Positions 24,749 through 36,432 of a stretch of DNA of 64,000 bases are shown here, in pieces. The notes beneath the pieces were generated by a model. The model was not told the DNA's origin. It searched no databases and was given only the letters and a program-made list of their open reading frames with translations. The stretch comes from Craspedostauros australis (lineage: Eukaryota > Bacillariophyta > Bacillariophyceae > Mastogloiales > Achnanthaceae). Location: contig JAMXDE010000004.1 in the NCBI GenBank assembly GCA_026770025.1, forward strand, positions 2,839,501 through 2,903,500. The letters are read 5' to 3'. How positions within the stretch are numbered: the stretch's first letter is position 1; each line of letters starts with the position of its first letter. The translations under genes and the position numbers were made by a program.

Positions 24749-26029
24749 CTAATGCGATCCCGTGGCTGGCAATCCGAGCATCTGCTTGACGAGATCGTAG
24801 ACCATGAGCTGGCTCGTGATGATCATGCCGACATGGACGATACGTGCGCCGGTGCCGCGGAAGAACTCGCTGAGGCCGCCCCGCCGGTAGATGTTGGATA
24901 TGACGGTCGAGAAGGGTTGCGTGGATCCCTTCGTTTTGTACGTCTCCGTGAGGATCATGTCTCCCGGCTGGCTGAACATGCAGGCGAAGAGCGATGCGAT
25001 GAAGGCGGCGCCGAAGGAGACGATCCACTTATTGACCTCGCCAGCCTCGTTCAAGGATCGAAGCATTGCGTACAGGATTCCGGCGAAGATGTCGAAGGAG
25101 ACCTGCTTGCCGAAGGTGTAGGGGATCTGTTTTGACAGCATGGCCCAGACTCCGCCGAACAGGGCCAGGATGCCGTCCTCCGCGACGAGCTTGGGGAGTC
25201 CTGTGAGGAGTCCCTTGTCGGCGTAGGAAACATCGGTGACCTGGCGAATGCGCAGCGACTCCATGGGACACAGGAGGATCGCGGCGACGGCTCCAGCAAC
25301 GGCGCTCGCCATGATGAAAGCAACGGCCGTGTTCTCGCCCTGCAGGAGGGCGGAGAAGATTGGTTTGCAGATTTCATAAACTCCGAACTTCATGGCACCT
25401 TCGATGCCGTATCCCACAACGGTGGGTCCCAGTCCAGCCAGCAAGGTGCCTGGTCCGTCAGTCTTGATGATGTCGACGGTAGCAGATGCCAGTCCTTTGT
25501 TGTATTGCTGCACGAGCAACGTGGTATATATCATGTATAATATAATAGGTCGTAATAGTATTCGGCGTGCATCCATGTGCATACAGATGCATCGGAAGAG
25601 ATTCGAAAGTTGAGCGTTGGTGCGTGTACACGGCATGTGAAGAATGATTAGAATGCGAAAGCAGGAGTGATCAAATACAATACAATGCCGAACGAGACGA
25701 CACAGGAAAGGAGTGCCAATTCGAGCATTTCACAAACACAAGTGCACAACAAACGAACGAACGAATGAATGAACGAACGAATGAACGTCCAAACGCACCT
25801 GAGGATTGGCCTGGATCTTGGTCTTGACGACATCGATGGGCGTGGTGATGCCATGGGAGAAGGCAGCGCAGGTGCCTCCGGCCACGAAGTACCTGTAATC
25901 GATGGACTTGATGGCATCCAGCGCTGCGGAAGTCGCGGACTTGGCCGCCATGGCAGCTTCGCCATTGGCAATTCCAGGAAGCGATGCCGACGTGGCAAAC
26001 GCGACGCAGAGTCCTTTCATCAACTTCAT
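24749..26029 (-). CDS. Mitochondrial phosphate carrier (SLC25A3-type), two exons
   Basis: Exon 1 is 26029-25799 and exon 2 is 25507-24749. The intron is GT-AG (NPQ/gtgcgt ... gtgcag/CAATAC) in phase 0, giving about 329 residues. Three carrier repeats are visible: YFVAGGTCAAFSHGITTPIDVVKTKIQ (signature PIDVVKTK), FIMASAVAGAVAAILLCP with CPMESLRIRQV, and FGAAFIASLFACMFSQPGDM with QPGDMILTETY. The KTKIQANPQ, GYGIEGAMKFGVYE and FGGVWAMLSKQIPYTFGKQVSFD regions match the phosphate carrier that imports Pi with H+ into the mitochondrial matrix for ATP synthesis. The N-terminus (MKLMKGLCVAFATSASLPGI) is short and hydrophobic. The start at 26029 is the first ATG in the frame after the upstream Gln/Asn/Arg-rich stretch; a longer open frame goes back to about 26311 but reads as untranslated. 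Confidence 0.9.
25748..25790. repeat. AACG/AATG tetranucleotide tract in carrier intron
   Basis: Imperfect tandem copies of AACG and AATG directly follow (on the coding strand) the splice donor at 25798. Confidence 0.8.
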
Positions 26030-26831
26030 CGTGGCTGCTCTGGGTATTTGAATGGTGACTTCTTTCTGTCCTGACTTGGAGGGCGATGCAGCTGTTCCGC
26101 GTTGTTCGGTCTCTTTGTTCCAACGACAACAGACGAGAGCGACAAAGTACAATGAGCCGAGAAAGTGAGGATGCGGATCGATGTGCGTATTTGTGGGCTG
26201 CGAGAGTGTGATACGTAGGTAGCTTGTATCCGTAGTCGTACGTGTGTCCTGCCTCGTTGGCTTGTTGGCTGTTGATGTCTCGATTTTGTTGATTTGCCAT
26301 CGCGACGCCACGATTTCGAAATTTTTATCGTGTTTGTGGGTGGCCAGAAGATTCTGTCACGAGGCGCATAATCATATCTGGACGGGACTGATACAATTTG
26401 CCTTATTCATTATCTGCATGTCGTACGTAGTTGGTCGACTGAATCATGAATTCGTCTGTTATTAAAATTCACGCTAAGAGTCGGTACGCCAACGATGTGT
26501 CCATCCACGTGGAAAAACGAATGAGTATGCGTGACTGGGTGACTTGAACGCTGACAATGACGAGAATCACATCAAACCATGACCACCACCAACGTAACCC
26601 AACACAACGCAACGCACCCACACATCCTGCGCCTCACTTCCATCTCTTCTCAGCATCATACAGAAAAAGAGAGACCAATACTGTCCTCGCACGAGTACGA
26701 GTACAACTGCCTCACCAATCCAATTGCGTGCATCAGTAAAGAGAGAAAGAGAGTAGAACACCCAACTGAACTGAATTGAATTGAACTGACTTGAACTGAC
26801 TTGAACTGAACCGGATCTGTCGAATCGAATC
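26030..26831. other. Divergent intergenic spacer
   Basis: Between the carrier gene (-) and the thioredoxin-fold gene (+). Directly before the latter start, 26764-26812 carries tandem copies of TGAACTGACT-like units, probably in its 5' leader. No supported ORF. Confidence 0.5.
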
Positions 26832-28382
26832 ATGGCCGGATCAAAATCAAAGAGCGGCTCAAAGAAGGGCTCCGCGAAGCCTTCCGCACCACCATCCAAG
26901 GGCAAGGAACGCCCACCAGCCATCGACAAGCTGCTGAAGCCGGCCATCGGCATCGGCCTCGCTTTGCTGGCCTACCAATTCGTGCGCGGCATCAACAGCG
27001 AGATCGCCCGCGTCAACGTCGAGGACGAGCTGCAGCTGCGCGACGTCTTCTTCGGAGAAGGCGAGGGTGCCCACAATTACGCCGTCCTGTGTCACGACGA
27101 CAATCCCTCCAAGAACATCCCCGTCAGCAGCGTCTTTCAAGATGCTGCCAACGACGCCTCGGCGCCGGCGCAGTTCCGCCTGCTGGATTGCAACCACGTC
27201 CTGGAATCGGGAAAGACCGTGGCGGAGCGGTTCAAATTGAAACTGAAGCAGCGGCCCACCGTCTTTGTTTCGGGTAAGGTCGGGCCGCCCAAGCAGGTAA
27301 GTTATGTTATTGTTGTTATTGCTATTGTTGTTGTTGTTGTTGTTGCTCTGTGATACAAACATGCAATGTACCACACCATCCATCATGGGTGCCATGATCA
27401 TACTCGTGCCTCGTCACTGACTCACACTCAACCCATCACGATGTGCAACCATCTCACGCATTCCACCTAACAAACAAACAACTAATCAATGAACCAAACT
27501 CAACAGGTCCCAGCCAAGCACCTCAAGACAGGCAGCATGCTGGTCAAGGCATTGAAGAATCTGTTGGAACCAAAGGCGGAGAAGATCGAAACCACGCAGG
27601 ATCTGAGAGGCAAATGCCTGGAGAAGGATATGTGCGGTCTGCTGCTCAAGGGATCCAAAATATCACCCAAGTACGTCAAGGACGCCATGGCGAAGCTCGT
27701 GGTGGAACATCCAAAGATCACCTTCGCGGCCGTGGATACATCCGTGTTGTACGTCCTCAACCTTGAGGAGCATCTGCCAGAGTACGAGTCAGGCGTGCCG
27801 CGCTTCGTCATGTTCCAAAAGGTCTCGGGTTCCACCAGCAAGGAGAGCTCGGGCCGTCTCAAAACCAGCATCGCCACCCTGCCGGGCACCAGCGTCGGCT
27901 ACGGCCCCATGAGCAACCTTGTCGCCAGCATTGTCAGCAACAAGCAGGAGATGAAGAAGATTTCCATATTGCCCAGCATCAAAACGCGAACGAAGAAGCT
28001 CGTCGAACAGGAACGTGCCAAGCGCGAGCGCAAGCAGAATCAACAACGCCGCGCCGAAGAAAAGACGTCAACGCCTGGTGGCGCCTTCCACGACAATGAC
28101 GGCAGCCGTGAAGGTCGCAAGGCCGAACGCGAACGTCGACGTGCCGAGCACCGCGCCAACAATCCCAACTTCCGCGAAAAGACGCCCGAGGAGATGGCCG
28201 AGATGGAGCGCCAGCGACGACAGCGCATGGAGGAAGAGGCATCCAAGTGGAACATGGCGCCCGAGGATGCCGACGGGGCATCGGGCGATTACATGGACGA
28301 TATGGATGACATGGGAACTGTCGAAGAGATGGATGCCGACGCGGAGGTGGAGGAAGATGAAGACGTCATGGATTTGGATTGA
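26832..28382 (+). CDS. Membrane-anchored double thioredoxin-fold protein lacking CXXC
   Basis: Exons 26832-27296 and 27507-28382 join in phase 0 (AAGCAG/gtaagt ... acaacag-type acceptor caacag/GTCCCA) into about 446 residues. A Lys/Ser/Pro-rich N-terminus (residues 1-34) precedes one hydrophobic helix (LLKPAIGIGLALLAYQFVRG, about 36-55). Two thioredoxin-like beta-alpha regions follow. The first ends RPTVFVSGKVGPPKQ (a cis-Pro-like turn) and the second contains ITFAAVDTSVLYVLN and GVPRFVMFQKVSG. No CXXC is present; the only near pair is GKCLEKDMC (CX5C), so oxidoreductase activity is doubtful. A long basic/acidic coiled segment (KRERKQNQQRRAEEK...) and an Asp/Glu/Met tail (about 410-446) end the protein. 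It resembles ER or plastid-periplastid thioredoxin-domain scaffolds in outline, but the family is not identified. Confidence 0.7.
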
Positions 28383-29646
28383 GCTTGATTCAATGGTGGT
28401 GGGAGGATGCTATATAGGTACAACTGTTGCCGCAAGGGAATGGTGCAATCGCAACATGAGCACGGATTGTGAAGCACCGTCGGTATTAATATTGAAGCGC
28501 GCAAATGCTCCTCTGCCAACGCACTCGTAGACAGAAAAGAGGCAGACGAAAGAAACCAATACTCTATTGTTGGTACACTTTTCTTCTATTCCACTTCCAT
28601 TAACTTCACCCACCAACAACTCTTACCTGACGTGTATGGTCCGGTACCTGCACTCACGAACAGTGTTTGGCTTTCAAGGCTGCACGTAGAGTAGGTGATG
28701 CGTTCACGACAGTTTGACGATCCGCGTGTGGGCCAAGGATCCATCCAGCAATGGTTTCGGTACGGTGAGGACATCTCTCCCGTGCCACCCTTGCAATGAT
28801 ACCTACGATACCTACACCGTGCGATGCACGACGGTGATGCTGAGGTGTAATCCCGTACCATGTCGCTCATAGTACCATACCGCACACGCAACTCTCTTAC
28901 GTAGAATACGTATTAGAATAATACTCACTGAGAACGCTTGAAATACTCCAGTCCCCACGAGCCAAATAATACTGCAAGGGTAGATTCCCCTGATAATACC
29001 GGGAGAAATTTGCTGCAAATGAAGGTGGTGCCGTGACAGTCCCGAACCACCAACACGACACATCACCGCACCGGGCACCCGCTTGCCGGACAGGGGATCA
29101 CCGCACCGGGCATCCGCTTGCCGGACAGGGGATGCGGTTCGAAAAATAGATTCTTGTTGTTGTTGCTCGCATCGGTACCATACACTCAAGAGTTCACTGG
29201 AACCGAGACTCATGCTCGCGCAAGACAGTGTGGGTTGACCACTCTGCAATCAAGGCAGGGAAAATTACACTTTATTCTGGAGTACTCGACTTTACTCCAC
29301 TCTACTGTATTGCTATCCATATGCATTTGTTCTATTTGTGGTTATTTGCTTTCTATGGGTGTTGCTCGTTGACATGTCGCCAAGACAGGACGTGAGAGTT
29401 GCAGATGCAGTTGTAGTTGCAAAATCGGATGCAGAAGGCATCTTGCTGTTCCTTGCGCAACGTTTGGACATGGGGGTATGCGGACAAAGGAGAGAGCATG
29501 GACGGGTCGGAGATGCAGTATCTCGGACCTGCGCGGGTGAATCCTGCTGCTGGCTGACCGACATGGGGCAGACACGAGAAGGTGCCCTCCATGCCGCCAC
29601 CAGTGCGGCTGCTGCTGCTGCTGTCGCTTCCGCTACCGATGGGAGT
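28383..29646. other. Spacer between convergent genes
   Basis: Holds the 3' ends of the thioredoxin-fold gene (+) and acidic-tail gene B (-). No supported ORF. Contains the 35-bp tandem duplication at 29063-29132 and GAGTACTCGAC at 29280-29290. Confidence 0.5.
29063..29132. repeat. 35-bp tandem duplication
   Basis: Two adjacent 35-base copies beginning TCACCGCACCGGGCA differ at one position (CACCC versus CATCC). No coding context. Confidence 0.9.
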
Positions 29647-29946
29647 TTAGAAGTCATCATCATCCATGAGGTCAATGGCTTGATCGAGGATCGAGATGAG
29701 GTCCGCCTTTGTCATGGCAGGCCCACAGCGCTGGCCTCGCTGCGTCTCGTACGGAAGCTGTGGTGCGCATAGGCTGTGGAATGAGGATGCCATCCTTGTG
29801 GCGTCCTCATCTGAAGCAAATTGATGCACGGCGACTGATATGAGTGATGTGGGTCGTGCCCGCAGTCCACTCAGATCGTGATAGCTTGCTGCGATGCCAC
29901 GAGGATTGTTGCTGTTGCTGTTGCTGTTGCATTGTTGTTGCGTCAT
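29647..29946 (-). CDS. Small protein with C-terminal acidic DLxxxIDxxxDIL motif (copy B)
   Basis: 99 residues from the ATG at 29946 (MTQQQCNSNSNSNNPRG). The frame is open further upstream to 30108, but the extra part looks untranslated. The N-terminus is Gln/Asn/Ser-rich. The middle contains LISVAVHQFASDEDATRMAS and SLCAPQLPYETQRGQ, and the protein ends DLISILDQAIDLMDDDDF. The CA-x-x-L-x-F/Y-x-T-R/Q segment and the final DL...D...D...DD pattern align with copy A (6942-7361); the final helix also aligns with copy C (38853-39131). No known family. The minus-strand DNA transposon at 30529-35119 begins 583 bp upstream of the start. Confidence 0.55.
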   Translation of the reverse strand: MTQQQCNSNSNSNNPRGIAASYHDLSGLRARPTSLISVAVHQFASDEDATRMASSFHSLCAPQLPYETQRGQRCGPAMTKADLISILDQAIDLMDDDDF

Positions 29947-30528
29947 GGTGGATATTGTATTTGGATGTGTTGCAGTGCGTTGCAAGTACGAGTTGAGATT
30001 GGAGATCGAGTTTTCGAGGAATGTTGCGGTAAGGTTGTGGTTGGCTTTGTGGCTGTTTCGATTTTGTGTGAACGGTAGCTTCTGCCGAACAAAAGTGTCG
30101 AAAGGCAAGACACTCGTGCTGACTCTGTGTCGGGCCCCAAACGTAATGTATGAGGAAAAGAGCCGAATTTGTTACGCCAAAATGGTGCGAGTTGTCGTAT
30201 CCGCAGAAGCCCATCAAATTCTCTACCAAGTGAAACGCGTCGCAGTTTTCGTGGGGAGACAACCAATCCACAGAAACACGTTGTCGCAAACAAACGAACC
30301 AGGGAGAACCCAGTTGTTGTGCAAAGAAGATGAGGGGATCGTAATGCGCGAGCAGAGGGCTTCAGGCATAATTGACGTCAAAGTACTCCACAACGGATGC
30401 GGCCTAACAGTACATTACAATACTTGTTCCTTCTTCGCCTTTGATGGAGAATCTGAATTTCGTTGTTCTGTGCGCGTTCTTCGAAGCCCAGCAGGCTTTC
30501 ACATGATCCATCTCGTTTACGAGATGGA
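29947..30528. other. 5' region of acidic-tail gene B up to the transposon edge
   Basis: No supported gene. Ends in a strong hairpin (ATCCATCTCGT / ACGAGATGGAT with a TT loop, 30506-30529) that touches the first base of the transposon inverted repeat. Confidence 0.5.
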
Positions 30529-30647
30529 TGTGTGACGGGACCTGCAGTCGGTCCTGGAGGGGTGGCAACTTACGGGGATTTCAACCAAACCACCCACATA
30601 TTCATAAGCTAGATAAAAATATAAGAATCTCAGTGGACGCCGATTTT
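30529..30647 (+). repeat. Left terminal inverted repeat
   Basis: Matches the reverse complement of 35001-35119 with a handful of substitutions and a small indel in the AT-rich part. The first 49 bases are identical. Confidence 0.9.
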
Positions 30648-30961
30648 TCCTTAATTTCTTATTTTAAGTTTTATGGACCCATCGATTTCGCGCTCATCTA
30701 GACACGACTAGCGCACTACGGCCAGATCCGGTGTCTTGGTGCCTTGATTCGTATCGCCAAAAGAAGAATTATCGATGTCAATTGCAGTGCTAATTTATTT
30801 TCTTAGTCCCTCCAATCCGTGATACGTGTGAAACCGTTGAATTGACGTTACTTTGTGAACGCGCGCACTAATCCAGGACGATCCAGCAGTGAAGCAGTTG
30901 CACAGACTCGTACGACATCGATAAGACTCATAATCTGCATCTTTACCCCTTTTCATCTTAA

Positions 30962-33900
30962 TTAGGTTTCACATGTGTAATAACTTGCCTCCATTGCAGC
31001 TCTGACTCGCCGCAACAATTGTGTCCTCACATTTTGTTCCACCAACTCCGGAGATTCCGTATTCTCCTTCATTGTTTGTGTCTCGCACGCAATTTGCTCC
31101 GATGCTTCGTTTTCTTCTTGTTGCAGCGCGATTTCCTCCTCTTCTGCTGTTGTGTGTTGTGCAGGCACGATCTCTGTGTGGGTGCTGTTCGCGTTCGTCG
31201 GTGGTGGGGTGTTAGTTGTGTTCGTTGTGTTTGTCACGTTTTTGTTTATCGTGGTTTCCGGGGTTCTCGTGTTCGCGGCCTTCGGTTTCGTGCGCTGGTA
31301 CGACGCGGACATGTATTGCTTCACTCGCATTGGGTTCACGTGTACCCGCGCGTACCAGTCAGTCTTCATTTTGGTTGTCTCCATGCACCGCCTGAATGCC
31401 TCGTACTCAGTTGGTCTGTTCTTCAGGTCCGCACGTGCCACTCTGCACACCTCCTCCAACACTTCCACCAGGTATGGGTGAATGGGCTTGTTACGTTGTA
31501 CGGCTTTCGCAGCCCAGCCAGGTTCAGCCAATCGCAGATGTTCTGTTGCTGCTGTGGTGTCCTGCTGCACACTACTTACGTCAGGTGTCTCCAAGGCTGC
31601 CATGTTGATCCCTTCGAGGTACGTCAGTGCCTTGCTTTCGGTGGCACTCTTCGCGAACCTGAGGGTCTTTTTCTGCTTCCGCGGTGATATTGCTGTGAGT
31701 GGTTGTTGCGTCGATTGGTGTTCGTTGATGATGGGAACCTCGAAATTCATGATGTCATAGTCTTCCCATTCCGCTTCCTCTACACGTACTGGAGCAGTGA
31801 CATTTGAAGCCGCAAGTACGTCTGTGTAGCTGTTTCTGTGTTGCACATCGTGCGTTGATCGTACATTCATGCCCTTCGTGTGGAAGCTGATGCGTGCATT
31901 TGTCTTGTGCGTCACACAGCAACCTTTCAAACCCGATGTGTCAACCAAGACAGTGGTAGTGCCTCTGATATTTCCCATTTGCAATGCGTCGAAGATCTCA
32001 TGTTCGGTTTGAATTTTGCCACCACTTTGCACATAGGATCGTAGTACGATAGTGATGTAGGCGAAGTGAGTGTCGATTCGCCCTTTGCCCGTTTGGGCTT
32101 CTGTGTAGATCCAAATGACAAATTGGGGAAGTCCGTTGCATGACGCATTCTTGTTGATCCGTGATGAGACGAGCGCGATGTGCTCGTGGCTGGCAAAGCA
32201 GCCAGCGTTGTCTGACTGCAGGATGATTTCTGTCACCGATGGTAGGAGATCGCGTACCTTCTTCTGGATGGCTTTGAGAAGCCCACCGACTTTAAGTGTG
32301 TCTTGGGTGGGCAGGTCATGAACAATTATATCAACAAAGCGATACGTGAATTCGTCATCTTTGCAAGTGACAATCATAACGCCAAGGAGCGACATGCCCT
32401 TCTTGCCCCAGTACTCTGTCTGCGATTCTCCTTGTGCTGTCAGCAGAATCTTCTGCTTATGGTTGATGACGACATAGGCGCACTTGTCATTGTTGTTGAG
32501 CTTGGCCTTGTACTTGTTCATCTGATTGAATTGGACCTTTGCTCTCACTCAGTGTGCCATGTACACAGTGATCTTGTTGTTGAAGCCTGGTACCGCCTCC
32601 AACATACTGCCTAATTCATCCTCATGGTCGCCAAGATGATTGGCCTTGAGCGTCTCGATGAATGGTGCGACGTGAACATCCATGAATCGCATCGCGTCTC
32701 CACATCTGTCACATACTTTGCCTTGTTGATCATGAGTGATGGGAGAAATGGCATTGGCATCACACTCTGTTGTTGTTGTGGGAGGATGAATGACCACGCA
32801 TGTCATATCGGTGCTGGCAGGTGCTGTTGTGGTGGTGGTGTTGAGTGTAGATTTAGCCTGTCGCGTTTTTGGATCGCAGCGAAGCGCGAAATGAGCGCAG
32901 TGCATGCAGTCTTCTTTGCACTTGATCTGCATGTGCAACACAGTATACTCCCACTTGAGGCATGTGATCATTAGGTCCAGATCGCGCACCAATGTCTCAC
33001 AGGTTTGAATATACTCCACGGTTAGGTCATCATGTCCGTCATCACTGTTGAATGAATCCTCGAGTAGGGTATTCAAGCGCATGAGCATCTCCTTCAACTT
33101 CTTCATTGCCATCCAGAAGTAGTTTTCAAAAGAGGAGAGACCAGTAACCACTTTGTCTCTGTGTGTGAGCAGGCCTGTCATTGCTCAGAATGCTGGCTTG
33201 CTGACTGGATTGTTCGTTGTAATCTTGTACATGTGGAACAGCTCGTCTACGCTCGTTCTGCCACATTCGAATACTGGCACGTTTTCAAATATCACCCCTC
33301 CCAATTTGATATTGTGACAAAGGCCCACCTTGTATGTGGTTGTGTTGCTGATGAAGGACACCATGCCAGCCAAGCTGTATGTGCTGACACGATAGTCATG
33401 AACAGCAGCACCAAGCACATTGCCCTCGCGCAAGAGCTCGTAGTAGTTGCGCAGAGTGAGGAGCTGGCCCCGTGTGATGGTGTATTGCTCTGGCAAGAGG
33501 CGAAGACGCTGATCGTCAGGAAGTTTGCTCTTTTGTCGTGAGAGGAGGTTAGTACATTGGCGTGGCGAGACAGACATGGCAAGAATGCACCTTGCTTTGC
33601 GTGCAATGTTTTTCTTGCCGACGAGGCAAATCGCGTAGAGGTTGGGAGCCAGCTTGATAGGCGGCAAGTCTACCCCCGCGCATGAACACCACCACCTGTT
33701 CCATCTGAGGAACTGGCAAGTTCATTGCCAGAATCAGCGCTTTCCACAGCGCATTGGAGGCCACCGCGAAGATCTTCTTCGCTTTGCTCCACACTTGCTT
33801 GTTGGATTTGCGGCCCAATACAAATCCGCAACGAGGAAAGTCGGCCAGCATAGTCGCAAGTTGTTTCACTCCAAGCTCTTGCAAACCTTGTGGATGGTTT

Positions 33901-34534
33901 CAAACGCATCTCTCTTGTTCGTGTTGTGCTTGTTTTGGAATCTTCCCGCATTTGATTTCCTGCTCTTGATTTTGTTGCGTCCCTTGGGGCGGAAGGCTTC
34001 GTTGTCGCCAGCCTTGCGGTATTGGATGCACTTGCCTTTCTTTGCTGGTTGGATAGTCGGTGCGGGAAGGGGTGCGGGGAAAGCTGGAGGAGTCGGGACG
34101 CAGACTTTGACATGCACTTTTGTCCCAGCATTGGAGCCCTGTCCAAAGGCCTGGACTGTGACCTTGGAGGTGTCAAGAATCATGCCATAATCGGTGGTGA
34201 TGTGCACACAGACGAAGAGCTTCTCGTTGGTTGCATTGAGTGTGCGATTTTGCTCGTCGTTGCCTAGGATCTCAATGTCACACTCGTTGTCGAAGGTCGC
34301 ACCTTCGAGCACAGGAGGGAGGAGCTTGTCTGTTGCAGAAGTTGGATTGTGCTGCTTACCATCCATATCCAATGGAGGCAAGAGCTTCTCAGCAGTAGAT
34401 GGTGCGAAGAGTTCCTTGCAATCAATCAGATCGGATGGGAAGGGACGCACGGATGGAGAGGAGGGAAAACGCTGCTTCTTGGAGGGAGAAGGATTGGCGT
34501 CCTTCGACGCAGCGTTCGTGGTAGAGACGGGCAT
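30962..34534 (-). pseudogene. Broken DDE-type transposase
   Basis: Reading the minus strand from an ATG at 34534 (MPVSTTNAASKD), the protein-like frame runs to about 33880 and continues in another frame (QELGVKQLATMLADFPRCGF ... MEQVVVFMRG). It returns to the first frame after a run of five G near 33678 (VDLPPIKLAPNLYAI). It is then cut by TGA at 33185-33187 and TGA at 32549-32551, both in the same frame with sensible protein on either side. The last 528 codons hold the catalytic region: VVINHKQKIL, QTEYWGKKGMSLLGVM, ILQSDNAGCF and a later DTHFA. The first position usually has Asp where Asn (NHKQK) is seen. The tail is Thr/Asn/Glu-rich. A CX2C-type pair (CDRCG) precedes the catalytic part. 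Family membership is inferred from the QTEYWGKKG and SDNA motifs. Confidence 0.7.
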
Positions 34535-35000
34535 GATGCTGATTGGTACTGATGGGCGGATAGAGAAAACTAGTAATGATGGAAATGAACTGAGCAGGAG
34601 GAGTGCAAGAAGGTGACAATACAAGAACTACATGAACATGAACATGCCACAAGCACAGCACACCACCGCAGAAAAGCAAAACTCGATTTGGTGGCAAAAT
34701 GTGAGGAGATTGGTGACACGTGACGAGAGTCAAATTTGAATTTGAATGATAACGTCAACTAACGGTTTGTTATTTCAAAAACGTGCTCGGACTAGTTGAA
34801 CAATGGCGTCGCTGAAATGTCAAATTCCGTACGCAACCCGTCAAAAAAAGTTCTTTCCCGAACGTGTCTGCGCACATTGCGTTGTTTGCATCGGAAAAGC
34901 TAATCAATGCCTTGCGATCATCACGGAGCAGTGCTCATATTCGACCAAGAGGACCGTAAATCTACAAATATGGATAAAAGTTAAAAGAAGGCATTAAAGC

Positions 35001-35119
35001 AAAATCGGCGTCCACTATGATTCTTATATTTTGTTATAGTTTATGAATATGTGGGTGGCTTGGCTGAAAGCCCCGTAAGTTGCCACCCCTCCAGGACCGA
35101 CTGCAGGTCCCGTCACACA
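35001..35119 (-). repeat. Right terminal inverted repeat
   Basis: Partner of the left repeat at 30529-30647. Confidence 0.9.
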
Positions 35120-36432
35120 ACCGGGTCGTAAAAGGTTCTGTTGAGTCTGTGACGACTCTGTTGTCACCTTTCTCGATTGGGTGATGGAGTCCAAGCTCGT
35201 CTGACGTGTCTGTGGTCAGAGAGACAGAGAAAGAGAGCAGAGCGGGGTTCAGAATACCGCACACCTCTCGGGTGGAATAACATCGAGAGGCCCCATGTTC
35301 GTTGTGCGCTTCCTCGGAGGATCTCTTCTTCGGCAGCTCTCTCTCTCTTTGCCAAAGGAACTCCTCGCCTCCAGACAAATGTGGGCATGTTGCCATACAT
35401 ACAAGCACGCATACAGACTCGAACTGCACCCCCACCAATACCGCAGGTAGCATTAATACCGATAAGAAACACAAGTATCCTGCTGCTCGTGCCGAAGTTC
35501 GTCATTCTTTTCATCTCCCAAACAAGGGCCATCACCCATGGATTCTGCAGGATGCGCCAATGCCAACAAATGGAAAGAAACGTACGGATGCAATGGATGC
35601 TCACGGAACAGGAGCGGAGTAGTTGGAGCATTATGGAAACCCTTTGGCATGATAGTGACGGTGAAATGTGGAGTAAATAAACTGGTGCTACTGGCTTTAG
35701 GTAATCGAACATATGCTACTCTAGCTCGTGCTACGACCTTTCAACGCTGCTGTATGGTACAGACTGTCATCATAAGATTCATACCAAAGTCTCCCACCTT
35801 TACCGCGCCCCGTTTTCTTGTGTTAATACATCTGGTAAGTGTCCTGCAATCTACTCCGTCCACTTCTCCAACTTGTCGCATCCGTGTGGCGTCTGTTTGC
35901 AACCTCCATCCAATCCTTTTTCTCTTTGTCAGTACCGTACTTGCGCAAGTGCGCTTGCCGCCATCGCCCTCCCGGATCTTTCTCACCCCTCGCCACCATG
36001 CTAGGATGGTGCCTATAGCCAAGGATCATACTTCCGCAGTCACGAGGGGGGCAGTCTGCTAATTGCCTCTCCGCGCGTTCAGTTGGATCCACATTCTGCA
36101 GAGAGTGAGGATTCCTGTTTCGAAACACATTTGAGGCAACAGTTGATGCGTTTTCTGAACCTTGCGTCGTGGCTGGCTGCTGCTCTTTCATCGTTTGCCT
36201 TTCGTTGGGTTGGCTGGGATCTCTCGCGTTGGTTCTTTTCGTTCTTCGAACACAGCGCAACCGCTCCCACGGCAGAGCGTCCACACAATTGCGACATCCT
36301 CGGCCATTCTGTTGAATGGCAGCGGATAGGACAACGGAGGAATTCAACAAATACTCCTGCGGTGGATCAATTGGCCTTTTGTGGAGTAACTGTTCCAATC
36401 TACCGATCACGGGAGGCTTGTCTCCTCTCTCC
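35120..36432. other. Region without a supported gene
   Basis: ORFs on both strands (35164-35712 minus, 35538-36062 plus, 35823-36410 minus) lack recognisable features. It holds the 3' flank of the small basic protein gene at 36433. Confidence 0.4.

Larger units (their letters stand above)
30529..35119 (-). mobile_element. 4.6-kb DNA transposon with 119-bp terminal inverted repeats, decayed
   Basis: The ends are inverted copies of one another over about 119 bases: 30529-30647 (begins TGTGTGACGGGACCTGCAG) and 35001-35119 (ends with its reverse complement), close to 90% identical by eye. All internal coding signal is on the minus strand and reads as one transposase of the DDE type, interrupted by stops and frameshifts. 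No target-site duplication is evident: the left flank ends ...GAGATGGA and the right flank starts ACCGGGTC. Absence of a duplication and the decayed ORF suggest an old insertion, yet the inverted repeats are still well matched. The superfamily is not assigned. Confidence 0.85.

Noticed and set aside
30529-35119. Target-site duplication around the DNA transposon
   Set aside because: TGTGTG and CACACA at the two ends are inverted, not direct, copies, so they belong to the inverted repeat.
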